Shown here: piece by piece, positions 49,604 through 58,505 of the stretch | Position numbering within the stretch: the stretch's first letter is position 1 | How the letters are laid out: every line of letters starts with the position of its first letter | Source of the DNA: an uncultured Methylocystaceae bacterium | GTDB taxonomy: Bacteria; Pseudomonadota; Alphaproteobacteria; Rhizobiales; Beijerinckiaceae | Length of the DNA stretch: 64,000 nt | Direction: 5' to 3' | Assembly: GCA_937870755.1 (NCBI GenBank) | Contig: CALMZV010000050.1 | Span: 18,657 to 82,656, forward strand | Made by a program: the position numbers and the translations under genes | The notes under the pieces: generated by a model | The model's database searches: none | Told to the model about the DNA's origin: nothing | Seen by the model: the letters and a program-made list of their open reading frames with translations, nothing else

Positions 49604-51832
49604 GTGCGGCGGGAGTGGCGTTCGACAGGCATCGGAAAACGGCTGGCGCGGTTCGCGCTGGCGTTCGACGCCTATGTCAACGCCGCCTTTTTCGAGAACG
49701 GCCGCAAGGCGCGCGACGCCTATGCCGATTTTTCCGCCTATATGGAGAGGTTCCATGTTTCGGGCCCGAGCCGGCTCGGCGTGGAGCTCGCCTGCGAGAC
49801 GCTCACGCTGGGGCTTGCGGGTTCCGTGCTGGCGCTGTTCCTCGCCATTCCCGCCTTTCGCGAGACCTCCGACGACTGGCTGAAGAAGCAGGATCTGGCC
49901 ATCACCTTCCTCGACCGCAACGGGGCGGAGGTCGGGCATCGCGGCATTCGGCACGACGATTCCGTCACGCTCGACCAGTTGCCCGAACATGTGGTGCAGA
50001 CGGTGCTGGCGACCGAGGACCGCCGCTTCTTCGAACATTGGGGCGTGGACCCGATCGGCACCTTCCGCGCGCTGACGGTCAACGCGCGCAACGAGAACGT
50101 CGTTCAGGGCGGTTCCACCATCACCCAGCAGCTTGCAAAGAACCTGTTCCTGTCCAACGAGCGCACCGTCGAGCGCAAGATCAAGGAAGCGTATCTCGCG
50201 CTGTGGCTGGAATCGCGGCTGACCAAGCGCGAGATTCTCAAACTCTATCTCGATCGCGCCTATATGGGCGGCGGCACGTTCGGCGTGCAGGCGGCGGCGG
50301 AGTTCTATTTCGGCAAATCGGTGAAGGACGTTTCGCTCGCGGAAGCCGCGATGCTCGCCGGCCTGTTCAAGGCGCCGACGAAGTTCGCGCCGCACATCAA
50401 CCTGCCCGCCGCGCGCGCACGCGCCGCATCGGTGCTGCAGAATCTGGTGAACGCGGGCGTCATGACCGAGAGCCAGATTTTCGCGGCCCTGCGCAATCCC
50501 GCCACGCCCGTCGAGCGCTCGCGCGAAACGAGCCCCGACTGGTATCTCGACTGGGCGTTCGAGGAGGTGAAGAAACTCGCGAACGCCGGCAAGCTCGGCG
50601 GCGACCGCGTGCTGACCGTGCGCACCGCACTCGACACGCGGTTGCAGGCCCATGCGGAATCGGTCGTGGAAGACCAGTTGCGCGAGCACGGGCGCGCCTA
50701 TCACGCCAAACAGGCGGCGATGGTGGTGATGGAGCCCGCGACCGGCGCGGTGCGCGCCATCGTCGGCGGTCGCGACTATGGCGCGAGCCAGTTCAACCGC
50801 GCCACGGACGCGTTGCGCCAGCCCGGCTCCTCGTTCAAGCCGTATGTCTATCTCGCCGCGATCCTGTCGGGAAAATTCAAGCCGACGACCATCGTCGTCG
50901 ACTCGCCCGTGTGCGTGGGCAACTGGTGTCCGCGCAACTACGGCGGCACGTATGGCGGCTCGGTGCCGCTCGCCGTCGCGCTGGCGAAATCCTACAACAC
51001 GGTCGCGGTCAAACTGTCGATCGCGATCGGCGATCAGAAGCGCGGCGTGTTCGAGGCGGCGCGCGAAGGCCGCGCCAAGATCGTCGCCACCGCGCGCAAG
51101 ATGGGCGTGACGGCGCCGCTGATCGACACGGTGTCGCTGCCGATCGGGGCGGGCGAAGTGTCGGTGATCGAACATTCGGCCGCCTATGCGGTGTTCGGCA
51201 ACGGCGGGCGACGCGTGACGCCGTTCGCGGCGATCGAAATCCGCAACAGCCGCGGCGACGTCATCTATCGCCAGGACACGAACGGGCCGCCGGTCGTGCC
51301 GGTCTTTCCGGAACAGGCCATCGTGGACATGAACCTCATGCTGACAAAAGTGGTCGAGGAAGGCACGGGGCGGCGCGCGATCCTCGGCGAAAACATCAAG
51401 GTGGGCGGCAAGACCGGCACCACGAACGGTTACAAGGATGCGTGGTTCTGCGGCTTCAGCGCCAATTTCGCCGGCTGCGTATGGTACGGCAACGATGACG
51501 ACACGGCGATGAACAACATGACCGGCGGATCTCTGCCCGCGCAGACCTGGCACGACGTGATGGAGTTCGCTCACCGCGGCGTGGAACTGAAGACGCTTCC
51601 GGGCTTTGCGCCGCCGTCCGCGCCCACCGCGCAGGCCGGCGCGCCAATCAATCCCGGCGGATCGCAAAGCGCGCTCTCGCGCCGCTCGGGCGAGGCGCTC
51701 GGTTCGATCGAGAAGCTGATTTCCGGCGCCACCGACAAGCGCGTCGATCTGGCGCCTTCGGGCAATGTGATCGAACTCGAAACGACGCCCCAGCGCGGCG
51801 GCGGGCGTCGCGGGTTCGTGGTTCTGCGGTGA
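49604..51832 (+). CDS. Class A penicillin-binding protein (PBP1-type transglycosylase/transpeptidase)
   Basis: A 742-residue bifunctional peptidoglycan synthase. It has an N-terminal membrane anchor (about 62-82), the GT51 domain with catalytic Glu138 in LATEDRRFFEHWGVDPIG and GGSTITQQLAKNLF, and the transpeptidase domain with Ser409 in QPGSSFKPYVYL, SYN in AKSYNTVAVK and KTGTT near residue 605. The C-terminal about 70 residues are low-complexity. I start at GTG 49604, with GGAAGGGGAGG eight bases upstream; an in-frame ATG at 49514 would add a basic, unlikely leader. It synthesises and cross-links the cell wall in the periplasm. Confidence 0.9.
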   Translation: MRREWRSTGIGKRLARFALAFDAYVNAAFFENGRKARDAYADFSAYMERFHVSGPSRLGVELACETLTLGLAGSVLALFLAIPAFRETSDDWLKKQDLAITFLDRNGAEVGHRGIRHDDSVTLDQLPEHVVQTVLATEDRRFFEHWGVDPIGTFRALTVNARNENVVQGGSTITQQLAKNLFLSNERTVERKIKEAYLALWLESRLTKREILKLYLDRAYMGGGTFGVQAAAEFYFGKSVKDVSLAEAAMLAGLFKAPTKFAPHINLPAARARAASVLQNLVNAGVMTESQIFAALRNPATPVERSRETSPDWYLDWAFEEVKKLANAGKLGGDRVLTVRTALDTRLQAHAESVVEDQLREHGRAYHAKQAAMVVMEPATGAVRAIVGGRDYGASQFNRATDALRQPGSSFKPYVYLAAILSGKFKPTTIVVDSPVCVGNWCPRNYGGTYGGSVPLAVALAKSYNTVAVKLSIAIGDQKRGVFEAAREGRAKIVATARKMGVTAPLIDTVSLPIGAGEVSVIEHSAAYAVFGNGGRRVTPFAAIEIRNSRGDVIYRQDTNGPPVVPVFPEQAIVDMNLMLTKVVEEGTGRRAILGENIKVGGKTGTTNGYKDAWFCGFSANFAGCVWYGNDDDTAMNNMTGGSLPAQTWHDVMEFAHRGVELKTLPGFAPPSAPTAQAGAPINPGGSQSALSRRSGEALGSIEKLISGATDKRVDLAPSGNVIELETTPQRGGGRRGFVVLR

Positions 51833-51842
51833 GGCGCAACGC

Positions 51843-52460
51843 ATGACGCCGCTGGGCGACAGCGCCGCTTCCCTTGCGCCGCGCGGCCTGTTCGCCAAGG
51901 CGGCGCTCGCCGCTCTTGTCGGCGCGGCGCTCGGTTTCGCCACAGCATGGCTGGCTGTCAACGACGGCTTCGCGTTCGGCGCGGCCCGCTCGGGTCCGTG
52001 GGTCGCCTGGCCGAAAGCCGGCGCGCCCGACATCGATCCTTACGCGCGCGCCACGCTCGCGCGCACCGGCGCCGTGGCGCTCGGCGCGGGCGAGGGTCTG
52101 GCCTTTCGCGCGGAAACGGATTCCCAAGGGCGCACGCTGGACGGTCGCTGCGACTATCGCATATCCGGCCCGACGCCGGCCGCGCGGTTCTGGACGCTCG
52201 CGCTGACCACACGCGATGGCCGCCCCGTTGGGAACGCGGCGCGGCGACAGGCCTTCGCCTCGTCGGACGTATTGCGCGCGGCCGACGGCGCCGTGCAATT
52301 CGTCGTCGCGCCGAGCGCGCGCGCCGGCAACTGGCTGCCGTCGGCGCCGGACGCAAAATTCGTGCTCGTGCTCTCGTTCTACGATACGCCGCTGGCCGCC
52401 TCCGCCTCGTCGATCGAAGGCGTCGAACTTCCGGCCATCGTGCGGGAGGCGTGTCCATGA
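51843..52460 (+). CDS. DUF1214-domain exported/membrane protein
   Basis: A 205-residue protein with one N-terminal hydrophobic segment (KAALAALVGAALGFATAWLA) and the DUF1214 pattern in the rest: GPWVAWPKAGAPDIDPYARA, RFWTLALTTRDGRPVGN, and a C-terminal FVLVLSFYDTPL. It starts ten bases after the penicillin-binding protein stop and overlaps the next gene by four bases (ATGA). DUF1214 proteins nearly always pair with DUF1254 proteins, as here. Function unknown. Confidence 0.85.
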   Translation: MTPLGDSAASLAPRGLFAKAALAALVGAALGFATAWLAVNDGFAFGAARSGPWVAWPKAGAPDIDPYARATLARTGAVALGAGEGLAFRAETDSQGRTLDGRCDYRISGPTPAARFWTLALTTRDGRPVGNAARRQAFASSDVLRAADGAVQFVVAPSARAGNWLPSAPDAKFVLVLSFYDTPLAASASSIEGVELPAIVREACP

Positions 52461-53023
52461 GCCGCCTGGACCGCGCTCTGGCGATCGCGCCGTGGGCGCT
52501 CGGCTGCCTGTTCGTGGCCGGCATCGTGCATCTGACGACCATTCTGCTTATGCCGCATGTGGCGACGCGCGACGCCTACGCGCGGCTCGGCGGCGCAGAC
52601 GCGGCGACGACGCGCGTCGCGCAGGGCGCCGACGGCGCGCGGCCCATGCCGTTCGACGATCCCATGGCGGCGCTCGCCATCTGCCGGTTCGATCTGACGA
52701 AAGGTCCGACGCGCATTCAGGCGACCGTCGACGGCGAACATTTCCTGTCGCTGGCCTTCCACGACCGGGCGAGCCGCATCTTCTACGCCACCACGGATCG
52801 GGCCGCCGTGCGCGGCGCGATCGACATCGTGCTGGTGGACGAGCGACAGCTCGCCCAGATCGAAGCCGAAGACGCCGAAGACGCCACACCGCAGGAACTG
52901 CGGCTTCAGGCGCCCTCGCCGCAGGGCTTCGTGCTCATTCGCGCGCTGGCCGAGCGCGAGAGCGACAGAGCGCGCGCGGAAGCCGCCGTGCAGTCCGTGG
53001 TCTGCCGGCGCGAGGCTTCCTGA
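52457..53023 (+). CDS. DUF1254-type membrane protein partner
   Basis: A 188-residue protein with one N-terminal membrane segment (APWALGCLFVAGIVHLTTIL) followed by HVATRDAYARLG and PFDDPMAALAICRFDLTKGP, the DUF1254-type pattern of the short envelope forms in Hyphomicrobiales. The ATG overlaps the stop of the DUF1214 gene. The pair is probably made together as an envelope complex. No catalytic motif is visible; I keep the domain name as the only safe description. Confidence 0.82.
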   Translation: MSRLDRALAIAPWALGCLFVAGIVHLTTILLMPHVATRDAYARLGGADAATTRVAQGADGARPMPFDDPMAALAICRFDLTKGPTRIQATVDGEHFLSLAFHDRASRIFYATTDRAAVRGAIDIVLVDERQLAQIEAEDAEDATPQELRLQAPSPQGFVLIRALAERESDRARAEAAVQSVVCRREAS

Positions 53024-53039
53024 TCCGCCGATGAACCGC

Positions 53040-53231
53040 CTATGCGCGGCGACGGCGCGTCGTGCGTCGCTGCGTGGCGCCGCTGGTGGGGCGGGCCGGC
53101 TCGGGCCCGTCCTCGTGAATGCGTTCGTAACGAACGCCGGTGAAGAAGAGAATGCGTGCGCCCGAGGGCTCGACTGCGCGCGCGCAGACCGATCCCGGCG
53201 CGCGAGGTTTCAAATAAACAATATTCGCCAT
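53040..53231 (-). CDS. Small basic protein of unknown function, 63 residues
   Basis: The start ATG 53231 has GGAG seven bases upstream. The product begins MANIVYLKPRAPGSVCARAV, has RILFFTGVRYERIHED in the middle and a basic tail ending in RRTTRRRRA. It has no signal peptide. Short proteins with such a C-terminal arginine tail are common in this order but have no known role. It converges on the DUF1254-type gene with 16 bases between. Confidence 0.6.
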   Translation of the reverse strand: MANIVYLKPRAPGSVCARAVEPSGARILFFTGVRYERIHEDGPEPARPTSGATQRRTTRRRRA

Positions 53232-53368
53232 GGGCGACTCCGGCGGCCAAATTCGCAGCAATAACGCGAAACGCCTGAGCGCCAGTCTCAAATCCGTATG
53301 GTTAACAAAAAGTCAATGAAACCGCTCTCGCTGTCGACGGCGAGGCTGCGATGCAAATGCGCAACACG

Positions 53369-53704
53369 TTACGCTGGGGAGAGGAAGTCGCGACCGGCGC
53401 GGTCCTCGATGTCGACGATCCACAGGTCGCTATCGAACTTCGTTTCGCGCGCCAGCCGCTCCTGAACGCGTGCGGCGTCGATCCATTCGTCGGCGTGCAG
53501 GCGCTCGAAGCGGCGCATGCCGTCGTCGGCGACTTCCGACTGCGGCGCAGGCCCGAACAGCGCCAGCCGCCCGTCGAGACAATCGACAACGACGAAAATC
53601 GCGCCGGCTTCCGCCGCGCCGCGCCGCCTGAGATAGGCCGCGGCGCCGGCCGCCTGCGCCGTGCGGATCAGCGCCGAGACGAAAATGTCGGCGCGCAGAC
53701 GCAT
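53369..53704 (-). CDS. DUF1491 family protein
   Basis: A 111-residue cytosolic protein with the DUF1491 pattern: MRLRADIFVSALIRTAQAAG, AAYLRRRGAAEAGAIFVVVD, and a C-terminal ARETKFDSDLWIVDIEDR. The family is conserved across Hyphomicrobiales and has no known function. The gene begins two bases after the stop of the peptidoglycan-binding protein gene, so the two are co-transcribed. Confidence 0.87.
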   Translation of the reverse strand: MRLRADIFVSALIRTAQAAGAAAYLRRRGAAEAGAIFVVVDCLDGRLALFGPAPQSEVADDGMRRFERLHADEWIDAARVQERLARETKFDSDLWIVDIEDRAGRDFLSPA

Positions 53705-53705
53705 G

Positions 53706-54470
53706 TCACAGAGCGCTGGACAGTCGCGCCAGTTCGCGCATCGTCTTCTGCGACAGCGCGCCGGTGACCGGGATCTGATGATCGCGTTCGAACTGCGCGA
53801 CCGCCTGTTTCGTGCCAGGACCGAACACGCCGTTGGGCGAAACGACGTAGCCGAGTTTCTGCAAGGCGCGCTGCGCGGCAAGCACCGATTTGTCGGACGC
53901 GGCCGGCTTCGTCGGGTCGCTCTTGAGAAGACCCGCGATGGCGTCGGCTTTGGCGGGTTTCGGCTCCTTCTTCGCGTCGGCTTGTTTGACGGGCCTGGGC
54001 TCGACATGCGCCGGCTTCGCCTGCGGCTTTTCGACCGGTTTGGCGACGGGCGCGGCGACCCTGGCCGGCTCGGCTTTCGGGGCCGGGCGCTGTTCGATGC
54101 GGGCGATCTCGCGGCCGATCGGATCGGCGGACGGCGCGATGGCCTGCGTGGTGGTGGAGTCGGTCGTGCGCTGGGCGACCGTCACGGGGCGCGGCGCAGG
54201 CAGCGGGGCGACGGGCGCGCTCTCCTGCGCGGGTTCCTCGCGCACCACGACCGTGGTGGACTTGCCGAACAGCGGGGCGGCGTGCCGCTGGTCCTGCAAG
54301 GTGAGCGCGTTGACGACGATGACCGCGCCGACGACGAGCGCGCCGCCGGCGAGAATGCGCCGCATCTGCTTGCCGCCGAACGCGCGCCGTGGCCTGCGCA
54401 GCGAGGGAGCGGAGCCGTCGTCATCGTCGAAATCGTAGGCGTCGTGCGCCGTCTGTGCCGCTTTACGCAA
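53706..54470 (-). CDS. Membrane protein with C-terminal peptidoglycan-binding (PG_binding_1) domain
   Basis: A 254-residue protein with a cytosolic acidic N-terminus (DAYDFDDDDGSAP), one membrane segment (about 38-57, RRILAGGALVVGAVIVVNAL), and a long Pro/Ala/Lys linker. The C-terminal PG_binding_1 domain (about 188-254) has SVLAAQRALQKLGYVVSPNG, VFGPGTKQAVAQFERDHQIP and VTGALSQKTMREL. It should be anchored in the inner membrane and reach the cell wall. It overlaps the end of the upstream kinase gene by eight bases, linking it with that sensor. Confidence 0.85.
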   Translation of the reverse strand: MRKAAQTAHDAYDFDDDDGSAPSLRRPRRAFGGKQMRRILAGGALVVGAVIVVNALTLQDQRHAAPLFGKSTTVVVREEPAQESAPVAPLPAPRPVTVAQRTTDSTTTQAIAPSADPIGREIARIEQRPAPKAEPARVAAPVAKPVEKPQAKPAHVEPRPVKQADAKKEPKPAKADAIAGLLKSDPTKPAASDKSVLAAQRALQKLGYVVSPNGVFGPGTKQAVAQFERDHQIPVTGALSQKTMRELARLSSAL

Positions 54471-56283
54471 TTTTCTTCACCGCATTCGTGTGGGAATTCG
54501 AAATGGCGGCGCCTGCGCCGACACGCACCATGGTTTCGATCCGCGCGGCGCCGACGCCGCGCACCGGCGCGACGCAATGGGCCGGCAGGCGCACCACGAA
54601 CGCGGTCCCCTGCCCCCTGGCGCTCTCCACGCTGATCGACCCGCCATGCAGCCCCACCAGCCCGCGCACCAGCGACAGGCCGAGGCCGGTGCCTTCGTAG
54701 GCCCGCGTGGTGGCGTGGTGCGCCTGGAAGAACGGATCGCCGATATGTTCGAGATCGCACGCCTCGATGCCGATGCCGGTGTCGGACACGCCGATCACGA
54801 ACATCGCGCCCTCCGGCCGCGCGCTCAGCGTCACCGTGCCGCCGGCGGGCGTGAACTTCACGGCGTTCGACAGAAGATTGATGATGATCTGCTTGCACGC
54901 GCGCTTGTCGGCGACGAGTTCCTCGAAATCGTGCGGGTAGTCGCGCACGAGCCGCACGCCGCCCTCGCCCGCTTTCAGGCCCATCATGTCGCAGCACTGG
55001 TCGAGCAGCGGCGGCAGATCGAACGGTTCGGGCACGATGTCGAACGATCCGGCGTCGATCTTCGACATGTCGAGAATGGAATTGACCATCTCCAGAAGGT
55101 GCTGGCCCGAGGTGTGGATGATGTTGGCGTATTCGCGGCTGCGCACAGGCTCGCTCGGCGCGAGTTGCTCGTTGCCGAGGATCTCCGCAAAACCGATGAT
55201 GGCGTTGAGCGGCGTGCGCAATTCGTGGCTGACGTTGGCGAGGAAACGGTCCTTCCACACGTTCGCCTGTTCGGCGCTCGCCTGCGCGGCGCGGATTTCT
55301 TCCTCGGCGTGGCGCGCGCGTGTGACATCGCGCACGATGGAGACGACGCTGGCGCGATCGTGCGGATCGGTCGAACGGCGCTCGGAGGGAATGCGGCGCG
55401 TGCGCATTTCGATCCACGCGAAACTCGGCTCGGCCGACGGCACGCCCGCATCGTTGAGCGCGCCGCGCCGCATGCGCACCACGCAGGTGGTCGTCTGGCC
55501 CGAGTCGAGCGCGTTGACGATGGTGGTGAGAAACGCCGGACGGTCGGCGACGTGCACGCGCTCGAACAGGCCGCGCCCCAGAAGTTCGCGCGGCGCAAGG
55601 CCGAACAGCGCGACCGACTCCTGGCTCGCGTGGACGACGGAGCCGGCGCGGTCCTGCCGCAGCACCAGATCGCCGATGGTCTGGGCGAGCGCTTCGTGGC
55701 GCATCGTCTCGCGGCGCTCGCGGAAGCGGGCGACGTCGTTGGTGTGGGCCGCCGCCCAGCCGATGGCGGCGGCGTAGGCCAGCATGGCGAACATCGCGGC
55801 GCCGAGCCATTGGTGCGACAGCGGCGCGAAATAGGCGGCCGGCGCGATGGCCAGCGCGACGAAAATTACGAAGGCGATGGCGCCGGCCGGAACGGCGAAC
55901 CGCTTGTCGCCGGTCGACACCGCCTCCAGCATCGCCAGCATGAGGATGGAGAAGGCGACAATGCGGCCGTTCGCTTCCGCGAAGGCGAGCAGCAGCGCGA
56001 GCGCGAACAGGCCGGCGATGGAAATGGCCTGCGCCACGCGCAAATGCGCGCCGCGCATGAGCGCGAGCACGGCGACGAACGGGGAAAGAATGCAGAGAAA
56101 CGCGAGGCACTGCCACAGCGCGAGCGGCGCGGCGAACAGGAGAAACACGGGCGCCGCCAGCAGCACGGCGGCCGTCGCGCCGAGCCGAACGGTGACGAAC
56201 GTCTCCAGCCGCGCGCGTTCCACGAGATCGCCCGCCTTCTGAGCGCTTACCAGATCGGCGATCCGTTCCTGAACGACAGACAC
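54463..56283 (-). CDS. DivJ/PleC-like membrane sensor histidine kinase
   Basis: A kinase of about 606 residues. Several N-terminal membrane segments (residues about 30-190, for example AAVLLAAPVFLLFAAPLALW) are followed by a PAS domain (about 215-325) and HisKA with NVSHELRTPLNAIIGFAEIL (phospho-acceptor His353). HATPase_c has GVSDTGIGIEA and GTGLGLSLVRGL. The multi-spanning N-terminus, PAS and HisKA sequence resemble DivJ-type cell-cycle kinases of Alphaproteobacteria, but that name is not certain. The start is uncertain: GTG 56283 is used; GTG 56292 and GTG 56337 are in frame. It overlaps the next gene. Confidence 0.83.
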   Translation of the reverse strand: MSVVQERIADLVSAQKAGDLVERARLETFVTVRLGATAAVLLAAPVFLLFAAPLALWQCLAFLCILSPFVAVLALMRGAHLRVAQAISIAGLFALALLLAFAEANGRIVAFSILMLAMLEAVSTGDKRFAVPAGAIAFVIFVALAIAPAAYFAPLSHQWLGAAMFAMLAYAAAIGWAAAHTNDVARFRERRETMRHEALAQTIGDLVLRQDRAGSVVHASQESVALFGLAPRELLGRGLFERVHVADRPAFLTTIVNALDSGQTTTCVVRMRRGALNDAGVPSAEPSFAWIEMRTRRIPSERRSTDPHDRASVVSIVRDVTRARHAEEEIRAAQASAEQANVWKDRFLANVSHELRTPLNAIIGFAEILGNEQLAPSEPVRSREYANIIHTSGQHLLEMVNSILDMSKIDAGSFDIVPEPFDLPPLLDQCCDMMGLKAGEGGVRLVRDYPHDFEELVADKRACKQIIINLLSNAVKFTPAGGTVTLSARPEGAMFVIGVSDTGIGIEACDLEHIGDPFFQAHHATTRAYEGTGLGLSLVRGLVGLHGGSISVESARGQGTAFVVRLPAHCVAPVRGVGAARIETMVRVGAGAAISNSHTNAVKKIA

Positions 56284-56578
56284 TACGCACACCCCGGCCG
56301 GGCGCGGTCTCGAAGACCGCGTTCTCCCTGCGGCCACTCTCGCAGCACCCTCTTAAACGTCCCCTAAAGGCCGGGCTCGCGCGAGGCGGACGCACGGGCG
56401 GACGGCGCGTTTTTGTGTCCGCCATGACCTGAACACGCGCTTATGGTTTGCAATTGGTTTGCATCGGCTTTTCGATCCGCCCCGAAAAGCCCGTTTCTTG
56501 CCGGTTCGTTAAAGCGGCTGTTCGAAATGCGCGCGCGGTCTTGACGGGCATTTGAAGCGAAAGCGCGATGATGGCGGG
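56284..56578. other. Divergent intergenic region with regulatory-looking sites
   Basis: A 295-base gap between the DivJ-like kinase and a small plus-strand gene. It holds a CtrA-like site, TTAA at 56353-56356, seven bases, then CTAA at 56364-56367 (7 of 8 positions of TTAA-N7-TTAA). It also has two direct copies of GGTTTGCA at 56445-56452 and 56456-56463, eleven bases apart, so on the same face of the helix. No gene was found in it. Confidence 0.5.
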
Positions 56579-56866
56579 ATGATCTTTCTGCTCAAATGCG
56601 TCTTCTGGCTCGGACTCGTGTTCCACGCGATGAGCTGGCCGGCGACCGACGCCACCTACGCACCGGCGGCGGCGCAATCCGTTCGCATGCCCGCGGCCGC
56701 CGCGCCCTCAGCGATCGTGCAGGCGGCGGCCTCGGCCTGCGCGCGCGAGCCTGCCCTGTGCCTCGAGGTCGCTCGCCGCGCGGAAGCGGCGCAAGCCCGT
56801 CTGGCCGGCGCCGCGCCCACGTCCGCCCGGCCCGAAAAGCCCGCGCGCCGCGACCGCGAGGGGTAG
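56579..56866 (+). CDS. Small exported protein, DUF5330-like
   Basis: A 95-residue protein starting MIFLLKCVFWLGLVFHAMSW, a hydrophobic leader of the type found in DUF5330 proteins of Hyphomicrobiales, followed by an Ala-rich region with two cysteines (SACAREPALC) and a polar, Pro/Arg-rich tail. ATG 56579 is preceded by GGCGGG. It lies 32 bases before the sufE-like gene and may be co-transcribed with it. Function unknown. Confidence 0.65.
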   Translation: MIFLLKCVFWLGLVFHAMSWPATDATYAPAAAQSVRMPAAAAPSAIVQAAASACAREPALCLEVARRAEAAQARLAGAAPTSARPEKPARRDREG

Positions 56867-56898
56867 CCAGCCCGCGTCCTTCACCCATATAGAAGGGC

Positions 56899-57327
56899 AT
56901 GGAACAGGCCATCGCCCTCGACGAGATCGTCGACAATTTCTCGTATCTCGACGAGTGGGAAGATCGCTATCGCTATCTGATCGAACTCGGCCGCACGCTG
57001 CGCCCGCTGCCGGACGACGCGCATACCGAGGCCAACCGCGTGCGCGGATGCGCCAGCCAGGTGTGGCTGCAAACGCGCGTCGACCACGATGCGACCGGCG
57101 CGCCGGTGCTGCATTTTCTCGGCGACAGCGACGCGCACATCGTGCGCGGCCTGGTGGCGCTGACGCTTGCGCTGTTCTCGGGCAGGCGCGCCGAAGAGAT
57201 TCTCGCCACGGACGCCCAGCCGCTGTTCGGGAAACTGGGTCTTGCGCAACATCTCACGCCCCAGCGCTCGAACGGATTGCGCGCGATGGTGGAGCGCATC
57301 AAGGCCGAAGCGCGCGCGGCGCTTTGA
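56899..57327 (+). CDS. sufE: SufE family cysteine desulfurase activator
   Basis: A 142-residue SufE: DEIVDNFSYLDEWEDRYRYL, LGRTLRPLPDDAHTEANRVR, then GCASQVWLQTR with the sulfur-accepting Cys51, and FSGRRAEEILATDAQPLFGK, LGLAQHLTPQRSNGLRAM. It takes persulfide sulfur from SufS for Fe-S cluster assembly in the cytosol. The length and catalytic loop are normal. No other suf genes are in the window. Confidence 0.92.
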   Translation: MEQAIALDEIVDNFSYLDEWEDRYRYLIELGRTLRPLPDDAHTEANRVRGCASQVWLQTRVDHDATGAPVLHFLGDSDAHIVRGLVALTLALFSGRRAEEILATDAQPLFGKLGLAQHLTPQRSNGLRAMVERIKAEARAAL

Positions 57328-57350
57328 TCGGCGTCGCTTCGCGCTTTGTT

Positions 57351-57381
57351 GGAAACGCCCGCAAGAAGCGGGCGTCTCTTC
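57351..57381 (+). terminator. Possible terminator of sufE
   Basis: An 8-bp hairpin (ACGCCCGC 57355-57362 and GCGGGCGT 57368-57375) with a 5-base loop, extended by flanking GGAA and TTCC, 27 bases after the sufE stop. The T tract is poor (CTCTTCC), so it may be weak or only structural. Confidence 0.4.
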
Positions 57382-57468
57382 CACCTCGCATCAGCTCGGC
57401 GTCGCTTCGCTCCTAAACCAATGGCGCGCGGCCATTGGTCGCCGCGCGAGATATCGCCGGGCGCGCCT

Positions 57469-58326
57469 TCAGTCGATGGCCGGCCGGTAGTCGTCGGCGC
57501 CCCAGGCGCGCAGTGCGGCGCGCGCGCGTCCGCGCGCCACCGAGGCGAGGCCGTAATGAGCGGCGAGCCGGTCCAGCGCGATCCGCAACACGACTTTCGC
57601 CGAGCGCGGCGGCCAGGCGCGTTCGCGCTCCACCAGCTCCAGCCCCTTCTGGAACCCGCAGACATCGATGATCAGGCCCGCCAGATCCGGCCCGACGGCA
57701 TCCTGCGCGCGGTTGATGCGCTGGCGGGCGGCGAGCGCGGTTTCGGTCAGGTTCATCGCATCCGGGCCGCGGCGCCCGCCCCCGCCCGCGCCCGACCAGT
57801 CGGCCGTCACGCGCGGCAGCAGATGCGCCAGCGCGATGTCGCGATGGAAGCGCTCCCCGGCCTCGAGCTGCGCGGCGTCGAGAAACCGGGCGCCGTCGCG
57901 GCCCTTGCGGCGCGCGAGCCAGGCGAGCGGGCTTTCGGCCTCGTCCACCAGCACCGGCGCTCCGCCTTCGCGCGGCGTCTTGAACACCAGCGGCTTGTGC
58001 TGGGCGAGAAACGGCTCCGCGCCCGCCGGCGCGGCCAGCCTGCGCGCGAAAGCCGCGCCTTCCGGCGTCAGCGACAGCCGCCCGTCGGCGCCCCATCGGG
58101 CGAGACCGCCGGCGACCAGTTCCGCGCCGGCGCGGGCCGGCGCGTTGGCTATGACGCCCGTCACGCCGGCGCGCGGACCGGCCACCACCAGAAACCCCTC
58201 GCGCAGATCCGCACGCGCGGGCGAGGCGCCGTCGCGCCCCATCGCCTCCATCAGCCGCCGCGCCTCGCGCCCGAGCGCCCGCCCCTTCTCCCGGTCCTTC
58301 GCACCACCTTCGTCACGCGCCGTCAT
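57469..58326 (-). CDS. DUF6456 domain protein
   Basis: A 285-residue protein with the DUF6456 pattern in its second half: ESPLAWLARRKGRDGARFLD, AAQLEAGERFHRDIALAHLL, PRVTADWS and MNLTETALAARQRINRAQDA, then GLIIDVCGFQKGLELVERER and LRIALDRLAAHYGLASV. The C-terminal part is helix-turn-helix-like (replication or regulatory type). Such genes are common beside mucR in this order, as here. DNA binding is likely but unproven. Confidence 0.85.
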   Translation of the reverse strand: MTARDEGGAKDREKGRALGREARRLMEAMGRDGASPARADLREGFLVVAGPRAGVTGVIANAPARAGAELVAGGLARWGADGRLSLTPEGAAFARRLAAPAGAEPFLAQHKPLVFKTPREGGAPVLVDEAESPLAWLARRKGRDGARFLDAAQLEAGERFHRDIALAHLLPRVTADWSGAGGGGRRGPDAMNLTETALAARQRINRAQDAVGPDLAGLIIDVCGFQKGLELVERERAWPPRSAKVVLRIALDRLAAHYGLASVARGRARAALRAWGADDYRPAID

Positions 58327-58447
58327 ACCCTGCTCCTCGATGATGGACCACGGTATGATAGGTTTTTAGTCCTTGTCAATCATCTTTTTCCTACCGCGGC
58401 CCATCTGACGGAATCAGCGCAGTCCTTCGTTTTTGTCATCGGCGGAC

Positions 58448-58479
58448 CAAAAAGAAAGGCCCGGCGGGGCGGCCGGGCC
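58448..58479 (-). terminator. Rho-independent terminator of mucR
   Basis: On the minus strand an 8-bp stem (GGCCCGGC 58458-58465 with GCCGGGCC 58472-58479) and a 6-base loop are followed by TTTCTTTTTGG (A-rich 58448-58457 on the plus strand). It lies 26 bases after the mucR stop. Confidence 0.8.
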
Positions 58480-58505
58480 ATTGTGCGCATCTACGATGCA
58501 GAGGT

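Noticed and set aside
49565..52033. An 822-codon open frame on the minus strand, and an 819-codon frame at 49039-51498 on the plus strand
   Set aside because: Both lie over the penicillin-binding protein gene in other frames. They are His/Arg-rich or Arg/Gly-rich and have no recognisable motif; long shadow frames are expected at this GC content.
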